From: Loktanella gaetbuli
GTDB lineage: Bacteria > Pseudomonadota > Alphaproteobacteria > Rhodobacterales > Rhodobacteraceae
NCBI RefSeq assembly: GCF_020531945.1
Contig: NZ_JAJATZ010000008.1
Coordinates: 67,319 to 131,318, forward strand
DNA length: 64,000 bases
Direction: 5' to 3'
Shown here: piece after piece, positions 51,742 to 60,153 of the stretch
How positions within the stretch are numbered: the stretch's first letter is position 1
How the letters are laid out: each line of letters starts with the position of its first letter
Position numbers and translations under genes: made by a program
The notes under the pieces: generated by a model
Told to the model about the DNA's origin: nothing
What the model saw: the letters and a program-made list of their open reading frames with translations, nothing else
Database searches by the model: none

Positions 51742-52374
51742 ATGGAAACCCCAAATTTAGCTGCCATTCGCGCGCTTCGTCCAGCTTGGAACAAGGGGCG
51801 CATTGTCGGTCAGAAGCGCCCGCTGAAACCCAAGCATGTGTGGGCAATCAGGGTTAGACTTGAGCTTGCCGAGAACCACCGTGATCTGGCGCTGTTCAAC
51901 CTTGCCATCGACAGCAAGCTGCGCGGCTGCGATTTGGTCAAAATGAAAGTGGTCGATGTTATGGCATCAGGCCAGATCAAGGAGCGAGCTTCGGTGCTTC
52001 AAAGCAAGACACAGAAACCTGTGCGGTTTGAGATTTCCGAAGGAACCAGAGCCTCGCTTGCGAAGTGGATGGAATATCCGTTGATGGTCGGGTCCGAATA
52101 TCTCTGGCCGGGCCGTTTTCACGAGCGTTTGCACATCTCAACCCGCCAATATGCCCGCATTGTGCGAGACTGGGTGTCATCGATCGGTTTAGAAGTGACA
52201 GCCTACGGGACCCATTCGATGCGACGCACGAAAGTCACGCAGATCTAAAAGAAAACGGGCAACTTGCGCGCGGTTCAGCTATTGTTGGGCCATACCAAGA
52301 TGGACAGCACAGTGCGCTATCTCGGTGTTGAGCTCGAAGATGCGCTTGCTATCGCGGAAGCCATTGAAATTTAA
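51742..52374 (+). pseudogene. Short tyrosine recombinase with a nonsense mutation
   Basis: The frame encodes a phage-integrase-type catalytic domain of about 210 residues with little N-terminal core-binding domain. The catalytic set is visible: Arg in SKLRGCDLVKM, Lys in SKTQKPVRFE, HSMRR (HxxR), His in LLLGHTKM and Tyr in STVRYLGVE. Codon 169 (52246-52248) is TAA where the sister remnant at 40483 has TAC (Tyr of QIY). This separates HSMRR from the last two catalytic residues. The frame after the stop is intact, so this is a single, recent-looking lesion. Nearby repeats suggest a family of such genes. Confidence 0.8.
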
Positions 52375-52380
52375 ACGTTC

Positions 52381-52402
52381 GGGCCGTCTTTAGGGACGGC
52401 CC
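52381..52402. terminator. Hairpin after the recombinase pseudogene
   Basis: GGGCCGTC and GACGGCCC enclose a 6-base loop, 6 bp after the recombinase stop. The stem is strong and there is no U-tract. A similar GC-rich inverted motif follows the sister remnant near 40627-40650, so the hairpin appears to be part of the repeated unit. Confidence 0.55.
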
Positions 52403-53410
52403 TGAGCTGCCGGTCAGGAGGTCCTTTGCGGCGAGATACAGCTTCCGCAAACCGGTCAGTCAGGGGGGCCGCAGCATTACTGACATCGGGCGTCAGCTAT
52501 GTGGAACGGAGCGGACGGTCCTCGCATTGGCGCAAGAACCGCGCGCATGTGCTGCATCGCAGACGCCCCGGGCAGCGCTTAGACTGCCGCAAGCGCCACG
52601 CTGTAGCGTTGGTGCAGCATGCGCAACAGCCGCGCAATGAGCTTTGCGTGACGGCCTGAAACCAACTGTGCTGTCCAAATACCTTCCGCTCCGTTGAAGA
52701 CAAGGACCGGGCGATACCGCCAGCATGCCTGTGTATAGGCTACGCCATTCACCCTTGCAGGTTTGCTCCAGTAATCCTTGCCAAAAACCGGGGACGGGAC
52801 AAACCGAAATGTTTTGTCATCGCACTCTGCGACGGTTTCCAATGCATCAGCCACAGGCAAAATATGGGTCACGGGCAGATATACTATCATATCCGGGCCT
52901 TCGGGGCTGACCTAGGTAAAAGCGAGCCAGAACCCCTCGGCATCTTTGCAAAGCGTGATCGCGCGCAACCAGGATTGGTTAGAAAAACATATCTTGCGCC
53001 ACTTTCGCAAAACCTTCAAACGCGCACCTCCTAATGATCCTTCGGCTGAATATGCTTTGCCAAAAGCTGAAGCCAATGCAAGCGCCTGAGCGTTGCCCTG
53101 TGATCGGCCGACCGCTCTTGCGACATCATGGGCCAAGACGACCGTCCGCAAAGGGATCTTTGCGGCCGGTCAGCCTGAACCATGAGGTCAGCTCAGCACT
53201 GAAGGAGGCGAGATCGACGTGCTCGGCCCAGAGCCGACCTTGGGATTGGGTGACTACGCCGCGACGCGGCTTCACCAATCCAGACAATTGTGCTTCATCA
53301 TTCTTGATTTTGTCGCAAATGACGGGGTAGCTTCCGACCTTATTCGAGAAGCACCGCTATTTTTCCTTCTAAGACAAAGCATATCGCCAAAATCTGACTG
53401 GAGCGACGTT
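52403..53410. other. Gene-poor region with decayed sequence
   Basis: About 1 kb without a convincing gene. The best frame is on the minus strand at 52579-52890 (103 codons, starting MIVYLPVTHILPVADALETV). It has no recognisable domain and could be a small hypothetical gene or a relic. A second minus-strand frame of 79 codons ends at 52912. GAGCCGACCTTGGGATTGGG at 53231 is shared with 54626. Confidence 0.35.
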
Positions 53411-54505
53411 ATGGAGGCCGCAACCCACCCCCAGCAACAGGCGCGCCTCGCTGCGCTCCGGTCGTTTGAGATCCTCGATACTGATCCCGAACGCGATTTC
53501 GACGACATCGTGGCCCTTGCGGCCGCCACCTGCGGCACGGCGATCTCCGTCGTCAACTTCATCGACGCCGAACGGCAGTGGTTCAAGGCTGAAACCGGCC
53601 TCGGCGTCCGGGAAACACCACTCGCAACTTCGCTCTGTGCGCATGCAATCCTCGAGCAGGACTTCGTCGAAATTCGTGACACGCTCGAAGATCCGAGGAT
53701 GTGCGACAATCCGCTTTGCCTGGGCCAATCGGGCCTGAGGTTCTATGCCGGTGCGCTGCTGAATACCTATGAGGGCCTGCCCCTCGGCACGCTGTGTGTG
53801 CTGGATCATCAACCGCGAGAGCTGACTCCGCTGCAACGGGACACGCTGCGCGTGTTGTCCCGACAGGTCATGGCCCTCCTTGACGCGCGACGCGCCCTTC
53901 GCACCGCCGATATTCTTCGCCGGGAGGTCGACCACAGGGTCAAGAACTCGCTTCAGTCTCTGTCATCCTTCACCCGGTTGCAGCAACGCGCGTTCGCATC
54001 GGAGGACGCCAAGCGGGCGTTGTCGATGGTGGGCCGTCGCATCGACGCCCTGACCAGCCTTCACGAGCAGCTGTATCAGACCGATGACCATCATTCGGTC
54101 GACCTTGGGGCATATATCGAGAGGATCTGCGCGCAATTGGCGGGCCTCGCGCCTCGGGGTGTGACGCTTGACGTCGACACCACGCAGATCACCGTCTCGC
54201 CCCAGCAGGCAGCAGCGGCCGGAACGTTCGTGAATGAATTTATCTCGAACTCCTACAAGCATGCCTTTCCGGACGGCAGGACGGGCACTGTTGCCATCCG
54301 CCTCACCGCGGTGGCTCCCGACCACATTGAACTGGTTTGCATGGATGACGGCATCGGTCTTTCGCGAGACATCTCGAAATCCACCGCCGGTCTGGGCATG
54401 AAGATCGCAGAGGTGGTCTGCTTGGAGCTCGAAAGCAAGCTTGATCTTCAGAACTGCGACGACGGGGTTATCGCAACTCTCGGGTTCGCACCGCGACCGT
54501 TGTAG
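53411..54505 (+). CDS. GAF-domain sensor histidine kinase (HisKA_2/HWE type)
   Basis: The 364-residue soluble sensor kinase has a GAF domain at about 5-155 (LRSFEILDTDPERDFDDIVA, GTAISVVNFIDAERQWFKAE, LPLGTLCVLDHQPRELTPLQ). A HisKA_2-type phospho-acceptor follows with H175 in REVDHRVKNSLQSL, and then an ATPase domain (AAGTFVNEFISNSYKHAFPD, LVCMDDGIGLSRD, GLGMKIAEVV). Kinases of this type often act in alphaproteobacterial light or general stress signalling. No response regulator is adjacent. The ATG at 53411 fits the start of the GAF domain; the longer open frame upstream has no domain. Confidence 0.88.
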   Translation: MEAATHPQQQARLAALRSFEILDTDPERDFDDIVALAAATCGTAISVVNFIDAERQWFKAETGLGVRETPLATSLCAHAILEQDFVEIRDTLEDPRMCDNPLCLGQSGLRFYAGALLNTYEGLPLGTLCVLDHQPRELTPLQRDTLRVLSRQVMALLDARRALRTADILRREVDHRVKNSLQSLSSFTRLQQRAFASEDAKRALSMVGRRIDALTSLHEQLYQTDDHHSVDLGAYIERICAQLAGLAPRGVTLDVDTTQITVSPQQAAAAGTFVNEFISNSYKHAFPDGRTGTVAIRLTAVAPDHIELVCMDDGIGLSRDISKSTAGLGMKIAEVVCLELESKLDLQNCDDGVIATLGFAPRPL

Positions 54506-54860
54506 TGGCGGTTTTGGCTCGTCGGTCCCAGAATATTTTAACCGGCTGCACGAAGTGTCCCGCAGTCCATGATGGCTTGATCTCTCACCGCTTACAAAAA
54601 GGGACCACCAAAAATATCGGCCCATGCCGACCTTGGGATCGGATGATGATTGTGCGGCTTAGCTTCCCCGAAGCGGCCGTCTGAGCGACGCGCAGCATTT
54701 CACGACGCATGAGGTCAGCTAGGCGGACTTTCCGACGGGCGATCGATGCCGCTTGGATCAAGGAGGTGGCAACGTTTAAAGGAACCTAATAATTCCGTGG
54801 TCGTTGGCTCGCATACACCTTTGCAGATGAGGTCACCCACCAGCTTTTTAAGGAAGCTAA
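54506..54860. other. Intergenic region with dispersed repeats
   Basis: The 355 bp between the histidine kinase and the MscS gene hold GCCGACCTTGGGATCGGATG at 54626, the GAAGCGG...GCAGCAT repeat at 54670-54700, and CATGAGGTCAGCT, which is also seen near 53182. No gene was recognised. The end of the region carries the AAGGAAG ribosome site of the MscS gene. Confidence 0.45.
54670..54700. repeat. Dispersed degenerate repeat, copy 3 (GAAGCGG...GCAGCAT)
   Basis: GAAGCGGCCGTCTGAGCGAC followed by GCGCAGCATTTC. It is preceded by GTGCGGCTTAGCTTCCCC, comparable to GTGCAGCTTAATC before copy 1, so the similarity extends upstream to about 50 bp. Confidence 0.5.
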
Positions 54861-56507
54861 ATGCGTTGCATCGCTCGATACATTCTCATCACGAGCCTTT
54901 GGATCTCGACAGGGCTATTCAATGCCGCTGCTGCTCAGGACGCAGTTTTCGAGAGCAATGTGCTCAATGTTGGGCTGGGCGAGGTGCCAGATACAGTAGA
55001 TCGGAGTTCTCCGCAGTCGACGCTGGAAGCTCTCTTGGATCTTGCCGAACTGCAGGATTTCAAATCCGCCGCTCACCTGCTGAACCTTTCACCAGTTCCG
55101 GTCTCGGAACAAGCTGAGAAGGGCCCGGAACTCGCCGAGAAGCTTTATGAGATCATCACCAGGAAGGTCGTGATCGACTGGACCGATTTAATTGATCGAC
55201 CTGACGGTATGGATGCCAACGCCACCACAGATGGTGCGGTTGCCGGCCAAGCAAGACGGTCAATTCTTCTTTGGGTTCTAATCATCGACGATCGGCCATA
55301 TCCTATCAGACTGGACCGAATTCAGGTTGGTGACACCCCGCCAGTCTGGGTGTTTTCCCAGAGGTCGGTCGCCAATATCGAGAAACTGCACGCGAAATTC
55401 CGCCCGTCCCGGCTGGAGGAGGCTCTACCGGGGTGGACACGCAAAATCGCATTCTGGCACCTCATGTGGTGGGAGGTGTTCGGAATTCCTCTTATGCTCG
55501 TGCTGGCAGGGTTGTCAGGCGTATTGACACACAAGGCGCTTTCTCGCGTGGCTGACAACGCACGGCGTAGTTTCAGAACAGAGATTGTTCAGTCGACCAG
55601 GATGCCCGCGATGATCTTCGTTATGACGACGATCATCGCAAGCATCAGCGCGATGTTCGTATTCTCTGGCGGGGTCTCGACATTCATCTCGCCGTTTCTA
55701 GCGCTAGGGTATGTCCTGACCGCCCTGATCTTGGTCATCAACGTTATCGACAGGATCATCGACCGGCTGGTTGATTTCGATGACGTGTCCTTAAAGAGTG
55801 CCCAACACGACGGGCGACGTTCGATGGCAACAAAAATATCGCTGGCGCGTCGTATCCTGATCGTCGCCATCTTTGTTATGGGTGCCGGTATTGTCATGAC
55901 CGAAGCCAACCTTTTTCGGACTTTCGGGTTCTCCCTTCTGGCTTCGGCCGGCGCTCTGACTCTCATCCTCGGTTTCGCGGCACGCGAGGTGCTCTCAAAT
56001 ATCATGTCGTCCATGCAGATCGCTCTCAATCAGTCGGCGCGCATCGGAGACAAAGTGCTCTTCAAAGATCACGTTTGTCACGTTGAACGGATCAATTTCA
56101 CTTTCGTCCAGTTGCGTGTTTGGACAGGTGTGCGGCTCGTTGTCCCCGTGACGGAGTTCGTGGCAGAGACTTTCGAGAATTGGACGCTTCAGGAAACAAA
56201 CATGAAGCGCCTTATTGAGGTGAAGGTCGCACATACCGCGGATGTCGAAAAACTCCGTCAGATCTTTAATGATGTGATCGAAACCGTGGATGCCGAGGAG
56301 CTAGGTGATAAGGATGAGCATTTGGTTATGGTCACGGATCATGACGTATTTGGCCAAGAAGTCACGTTTGCGCTTTCTTGTGCAGATCCCAACACGTCGT
56401 TCGTCGTATCCTGCGATGTCCGCGAGAAACTTCTCAGTCGCATGCAAGGTCTAGAACGAACGGGTGTTGAAGTTTTCCCCGAGGCCGAACCCATCGAAGC
56501 CGTGTGA
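54861..56507 (+). CDS. MscS-family mechanosensitive ion channel
   Basis: This is a 548-residue inner-membrane channel. A signal peptide (to AAAAQ, about residue 25) is followed by a periplasmic domain of about 180 residues, and then about five transmembrane helices near 205-230, 250-272, 274-302, 325-345 and 352-378. The last of these carries the Gly/Ala-rich MscS pore helix (FGFSLLASAGALTLILGFAA). MSSMQIALNQSARIGDKVLF and the cytoplasmic vestibule (VRLVVPVTEFVAETFENWTL) follow. AAGGAAG precedes the ATG. It releases solutes on hypo-osmotic shock, or the periplasmic domain may tie it to a specific signal. There is no operon partner. Confidence 0.88.
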   Translation: MRCIARYILITSLWISTGLFNAAAAQDAVFESNVLNVGLGEVPDTVDRSSPQSTLEALLDLAELQDFKSAAHLLNLSPVPVSEQAEKGPELAEKLYEIITRKVVIDWTDLIDRPDGMDANATTDGAVAGQARRSILLWVLIIDDRPYPIRLDRIQVGDTPPVWVFSQRSVANIEKLHAKFRPSRLEEALPGWTRKIAFWHLMWWEVFGIPLMLVLAGLSGVLTHKALSRVADNARRSFRTEIVQSTRMPAMIFVMTTIIASISAMFVFSGGVSTFISPFLALGYVLTALILVINVIDRIIDRLVDFDDVSLKSAQHDGRRSMATKISLARRILIVAIFVMGAGIVMTEANLFRTFGFSLLASAGALTLILGFAAREVLSNIMSSMQIALNQSARIGDKVLFKDHVCHVERINFTFVQLRVWTGVRLVVPVTEFVAETFENWTLQETNMKRLIEVKVAHTADVEKLRQIFNDVIETVDAEELGDKDEHLVMVTDHDVFGQEVTFALSCADPNTSFVVSCDVREKLLSRMQGLERTGVEVFPEAEPIEAV

Positions 56508-56675
56508 GACCATCCGCAAATCGAAAGCGCCTGAGATACCACATGAGAAAGAGGATGGGAGATCGTAAGGCATCGAGACCGTTTCAGTTGGCTGCGGTCA
56601 AGGTGCGATCACCCACTTCGTCGAGGAGGTGGACCTATCGCGGATTGATGCCGCTCCTTTCATTGCATTTACTGC

Positions 56676-56865
56676 TGAGGTGCCCCCCGAAAACTGGACA
56701 CTTACGTAAGCTTTGAATTGCTGTCTGCTGATCTTCACCACGAAGGAGATCGAAGATGTCGAAACGAAAGCAGCATGCCCCCGAGTTCAAAGCGAAGGTG
56801 GCGCTGGAAGCGTTGAAAGGTGAGGCGACCGTGTCGGAACTGGCAAGCCGGTTCGGGGTGGACCT
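56676..56865 (+). mobile_element. IS3-family element, truncated left end with OrfA start
   Basis: The terminal sequence TGAGGTGCCCCCCGAAAACT begins at 56676. An OrfA start at 56756 encodes MSKRKQHAPEFKAKVALEAL, KGEATVSELASRFGVD, the N-terminal helix-turn-helix of an IS3-family transposase subunit. The homology ends near 56865, before the RES gene. Its terminus resembles the element that enters at the right edge (TGAGGTGCCCCTAG at 63946). Confidence 0.8.
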
Positions 56866-56939
56866 GTCGCACTCTCATGCCACCTAAAGTGTTCGATCAA
56901 CCCACCTTCCGGAAAAAAGAGACAGCGCTCGACCATTGG

Positions 56940-57614
56940 TCAAGACAGCTGACGCACCACAACACTCCCTGTCTGGGGCACTTCGATTTTGAAGTGGTCC
57001 GCCTGCATCACGTTACGAACGAGCGATGGGCGAAAGCAGACCCAGTTCTCATGTCCCGGGTGACGGACGCTCTCATACCGAATGCCGGCGCACACACCTT
57101 CTGCTCGAATACGCTGCCCGAAAGCTTGAGGTGCGGGATAGCTCGCATCGTCGGGATCGTGAAATTCCGGATACGCCCCGAAGATGTCGACATAGTCGCC
57201 TGCAAGGTCCGCCTTATACTGCCGGTAGCTTTCTGATTTCTGCGTCAATGCGCTGACCGCGATTTCCTTGCGCAGTCCGTTGGCAACTTTCAGCATTGCA
57301 GAGGTAAGGTGGGTCGACCCATACCACGCCCCAAGGCTCGCGCCAGAAAAGCGTAATCCACCGGGCGATCCATGTAAAAACGCAGCCATAACCACACTGG
57401 CGTTCGGACGACCATACACCCACTCCTCTTGTGGGAGGCGATCCATTCGTGGCTTTACGAGACGATCGTTCGTCCAGCCCTCCAGATCCATAACGGCCGC
57501 CAGGTCATCATGGGTCGTGACTGCGTCAAAGGCCCGGATTGGCGGAAACCGCGAGGGAATAAGGCGTGTGGTCCCCGCTGGTGCGGGCACCACATCGTAA
57601 TCTGAAATTTTCAT
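56940..57614 (-). CDS. RES-domain toxin (NAD+-degrading type)
   Basis: The 224-residue protein has a RES domain: TTRLIPSRFPPIRAFDAV with a likely catalytic Arg, GGLRFSGASLGAWYGSTHLT, and SYPAPQAFGQRIRAEGVCAG, which includes the usual late block. RES toxins of this group degrade NAD+ and stop growth. The gene overlaps the upstream antitoxin by 4 bp (ATGA), the normal order for Xre/RES systems. It lies beside an IS3 fragment, consistent with mobile accessory DNA. The active-site residues are assigned by pattern only. Confidence 0.82.
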   Translation of the reverse strand: MKISDYDVVPAPAGTTRLIPSRFPPIRAFDAVTTHDDLAAVMDLEGWTNDRLVKPRMDRLPQEEWVYGRPNASVVMAAFLHGSPGGLRFSGASLGAWYGSTHLTSAMLKVANGLRKEIAVSALTQKSESYRQYKADLAGDYVDIFGAYPEFHDPDDASYPAPQAFGQRIRAEGVCAGIRYESVRHPGHENWVCFRPSLVRNVMQADHFKIEVPQTGSVVVRQLS

Positions 57615-58126
57615 GCAAAGACGAGATCGTCTTCGGTGACAGGCTCAAAGCTGCCCTCCGGTGCACCATACCCCATTTCGCCACCGCGCCATGCGTCAAG
57701 GTAGCGGCGCACGGACATAAGACCATCATGTCCGCCTTCCAGCATGTAAGCCATAGGTGAGGCTCCGGCGAAGAGCGTGCCTTGGTGGGGGCCCTTCAGC
57801 CAGACCAGCGCTTGGTTCTCATCTTCAAATAAAATTGTCAGTGCCTTGTATATTCCAAGTATGGCTGAAATCCGCAAAAGTGTATCAAGAGGCAGGGTCA
57901 GGGGCTGATGCTCCCGCGCCTTCTTCATCCATTGGTGATATGTAGAGCGACCCGGATCCCCGAGAACAGCGATCCGTTCCGCCTCAGTCAGTCCAAACCG
58001 GTCTGCAATCTCACGAAAAGTGCGTAAGCCGGGAGCGCTTGTCCGGACACGATCCTCCCTCGAAATGCTGTGAAATTCCATGGTCCCGGAGGAAGCTCCG
58101 GTGTTTGCAAAATTCGCAATCAACAT
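57611..58126 (-). CDS. Xre/MbcA/ParS-type antitoxin (DUF2384)
   Basis: The 171-residue antitoxin has an N-terminal Xre-like DNA-binding part (TFREIADRFGLTEAERIAVL) and the C-terminal MbcA/ParS/Xre domain that binds the RES toxin (ILFEDENQALVWLKGPHQGT, AYMLEGGHDGLMSVRRYLDA). AGAGG lies upstream of the ATG at 58126. The promoter region at about 58140-58176 carries short inverted motifs (TGTCT...AGACA and GTCCA...TGGAC) that may be its operator, giving the usual autorepression. Confidence 0.85.
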   Translation of the reverse strand: MLIANFANTGASSGTMEFHSISREDRVRTSAPGLRTFREIADRFGLTEAERIAVLGDPGRSTYHQWMKKAREHQPLTLPLDTLLRISAILGIYKALTILFEDENQALVWLKGPHQGTLFAGASPMAYMLEGGHDGLMSVRRYLDAWRGGEMGYGAPEGSFEPVTEDDLVFA

Positions 58127-58214
58127 GATCAGCCTCTTTTGTCTAGTTACAGACATATAGTCCACATATGGACAAGTCAACAACGGAGAGGAGTGTCATC
58201 CTGCGCGATAGACT

Positions 58215-58754
58215 TCATGCCCGTCTGATCGTATTCGGTGAGACCATGAACAACCTTGCTAACTCGGCGACGCCACGGCCTTCTTGATCGCGCATCCGTT
58301 GAACTTCAGCGCGGCGTTCCTGCGAGAGTGCAGGAGGGCGTCCACCAATGCGACCGCGTTTACGGGCCGCTGCTAATCCCTCTTTTGTCCGCTCCGCTAT
58401 CCGTTCGCGCTCGAACTGGGCGATGGAAGCAAATACATGGAAGACCAGACGCCCAGCCGATGTCGTGGTGTCGATGTCTTCGGCCAAGGATCGAAAACCT
58501 GCACCCTTTTCGCGGATAGCCTCTACAATGGTCAGGAGATCCTGCAAAGATCGACTGAGGCGGTCATACTTGGTCACCACCACCACATCCCCTGCGCGCA
58601 ACTGGTCGATCATTTTTGAGAGTTCAGGCCGGGTCTTCTTTGTTCCAGATATTTTCTCCGCAAAAACGCGCCCCGTTCCAACACTCTCCAGTGCAAAGAT
58701 CTGTCCATCGAGGTGCTGGTCTTCAGTGGACACGCGGGCATAACCGATAATCAT
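58215..58754 (-). CDS. Serine recombinase (resolvase/invertase family)
   Basis: The 179-residue protein has the N-terminal catalytic domain MIIGYARVSTEDQHLDGQ with the nucleophile S9, the VVVTKYDRLSRSLQDLLTIV block, and FASIAQFERERIAERTKEGL. A C-terminal helix-turn-helix of Hin/resolvase type follows (RGVAELARLFMVSPNTIRRA). It is complete. GAGAGG precedes the ATG. It may be the resolvase of a Tn3-type or plasmid system; no partner transposase or invertible segment was seen. Confidence 0.9.
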   Translation of the reverse strand: MIIGYARVSTEDQHLDGQIFALESVGTGRVFAEKISGTKKTRPELSKMIDQLRAGDVVVVTKYDRLSRSLQDLLTIVEAIREKGAGFRSLAEDIDTTTSAGRLVFHVFASIAQFERERIAERTKEGLAAARKRGRIGGRPPALSQERRAEVQRMRDQEGRGVAELARLFMVSPNTIRRA

Positions 58755-58842
58755 TGCCCAACCTCTCTCAAAAACCTTCAACAACTGCTTTAGTTTTGAA
58801 CAGGGTTTTTGGCGGCGTCAATGGTGGTAGTTGGAGCATATG

Positions 58843-58862
58843 CCAAAAACAAGCGTTTTAGG
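58843..58862. repeat. Dispersed palindrome, copy 1 (CCAAAAAC-type)
   Basis: CCAAAAACAAGCGTTTTAGG, a diverged copy of CCAAAAACGAGCGTTTTTGG, lies just 3' of the ParD-like gene. Three other copies are at 60078, 62115 and 63665. Confidence 0.55.
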
Positions 58863-58880
58863 AATGTTGTGTAAAACAGG

Positions 58881-59087
58881 TTAGGCAGCATCAACCTGCG
58901 GGAATTGTACGTCAGCGTCCTTGAGTTGCTGTGCGATGATCTCAGTGAACGTCATGGTCGGGTGAGACTCGGCCAACATGCCAATCTTGATCCAGAACTC
59001 CGCCTGCGCATTGATTGAACGACACATGACAGAGCTCGCCTTGCGCAGTTCCTCATGCAGTTCCTCGCCAATTTTTACGATACCCAT
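58881..59087 (-). CDS. ParD-like antitoxin-type protein
   Basis: This 68-residue protein resembles the ParD_like family: MGIVKIGEELHEELRKASSV, MCRSINAQAEFWIKIGMLAE and a C-terminal TFTEIIAQQLK. It has the ribbon-helix-helix layout of small DNA-binding antitoxins, but no ParE-like toxin gene is adjacent. It is instead divergent from a methionine aminopeptidase gene across a palindromic region. I recall the ParD-like/aminopeptidase pairing in other genomes. The ATG at 59087 is preferred over an open frame reaching 59360, which would run through the palindrome and the aminopeptidase start. Confidence 0.72.
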   Translation of the reverse strand: MGIVKIGEELHEELRKASSVMCRSINAQAEFWIKIGMLAESHPTMTFTEIIAQQLKDADVQFPQVDAA

Positions 59088-59110
59088 TGATCTGCCTTTT
59101 CTTTGCTTGC

Positions 59111-59135
59111 ATACGAAACATATACGAATCGTATA
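59111..59135. promoter_or_regulatory. Palindromic operator between ParD-like and map genes
   Basis: TATACGAATCGTATA at 59121-59135 is a perfect palindrome around a central base. ATACGAA is also repeated 11 bp upstream, at 59111. It lies in the 117-bp divergent gap, A/T-rich against its flanks, so the ribbon-helix-helix protein next to it may bind here and control both genes. Confidence 0.7.
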
Positions 59136-59204
59136 TTTTAGCAATACCCTCTTAGGTCTGACGCGATCCGTCCAAAGAGGTGCAGGCAACGCGAGGGACG
59201 CCTT

Positions 59205-60059
59205 ATGGACAGCTACATCGATGTGCCGATAGCGCCGCCTGCCCAGCAGGCAAGGCGGACCGAGAGCATTAAACTCTATGGCCTGGATGCCTTTGAGGGG
59301 ATGCGCCGCGCTGGCCACCTGACGGCGAGGTGTCTGGACGGGGTGGCCGACATCATCCAAGACGGCATGCTCTTAGCTGAGATCAATACCTATGTCCTGG
59401 ACTTCGCTGCTTCTCACGACGCCATGCCAGCGACGCTTGGCTACAAAGGGTATGCCTATGCCTGTTGCACCTCCGTCAATCATGTCGTGTGTCATGGCTT
59501 TCCAAACGAGAAAATCTTGCGCACCGGCGACATCGTCAACGTCGACGTGACGCTGATCCTTGATGGCTGGTTTGGCGATTCAAGTCGTATGTATGCCGTG
59601 GGTAAGCCGACACGGGCAGCCGAGCGGCTGATCCAGATCGCGCATGAAGCGATGAGGCGTGGAATTGAAGCTGTCCGTCCCGGCGCGCACCTTGGCGACA
59701 TCGGGCATGCAATTGAGGCCTACGCACAGTCAGAACGGACGAACGCGGTGCGTGACTTCTGCGGTCACGGGATCGGGCAAGTCTTTCATGACTCCCCCAA
59801 TATCCTCAATTTTGGCAAGTCGGGTGCCGGCCCAGAGTTGCGCGAGGGTATGATTTTCACGGTGGAGCCGATGATTAATCTGGGACGCGAAGACGTGAAG
59901 TTGCTTGCCGATGACTGGACCGTCGTCACCCGTGATCGATCGCTATCAGCGCAGTTCGAGCATTCGATCGGCGTGACAGCAACTGGGTACGAGATATTTA
60001 CGCTATCGCCCACTGGCCGTCATGCACCGGGGGTCGAGGTCAACGCATTTCCCCTATAG
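59205..60059 (+). CDS. map: Type I methionine aminopeptidase
   Basis: This 284-residue cytoplasmic enzyme removes the initiator Met from new proteins. All five metal ligands are present: D114, D125, H188, E221 and E252 (in VNVDVT, WFGDSS, GHGIGQ, FTVEPMI and QFEHSI). The family catalytic His is in CHGFPNE. GAGGG precedes the ATG. A genome of this type should already hold a housekeeping copy, so this is probably a second one, tied here to a ParD-like protein. Its separate regulation from the palindrome suggests a conditional role. Confidence 0.92.
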   Translation: MDSYIDVPIAPPAQQARRTESIKLYGLDAFEGMRRAGHLTARCLDGVADIIQDGMLLAEINTYVLDFAASHDAMPATLGYKGYAYACCTSVNHVVCHGFPNEKILRTGDIVNVDVTLILDGWFGDSSRMYAVGKPTRAAERLIQIAHEAMRRGIEAVRPGAHLGDIGHAIEAYAQSERTNAVRDFCGHGIGQVFHDSPNILNFGKSGAGPELREGMIFTVEPMINLGREDVKLLADDWTVVTRDRSLSAQFEHSIGVTATGYEIFTLSPTGRHAPGVEVNAFPL

Positions 60060-60077
60060 CAGGAATATAAAGGCCTG

Positions 60078-60096
60078 CCAAAACGAGCGTTTTTGG
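60078..60096. repeat. Dispersed palindrome, copy 2
   Basis: CCAAAACGAGCGTTTTTGG, 18 bp after the map stop. It lacks one A of the first arm compared with the copy at 62115. It may act as a transcription terminator or be a small repeated element. Confidence 0.55.
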
Positions 60097-60153
60097 AACG
60101 GTCATGAATGACTGCTGAGCGGGACTTTTCTGCCATTCGCTGCGATTGCAAAC

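Noticed and set aside
52579..52890. 103-codon minus-strand frame
   Set aside because: A normal-looking start but no recognisable domain, and it lies in a region rich in decayed repeats. Reported only as part of the gene-poor stretch.
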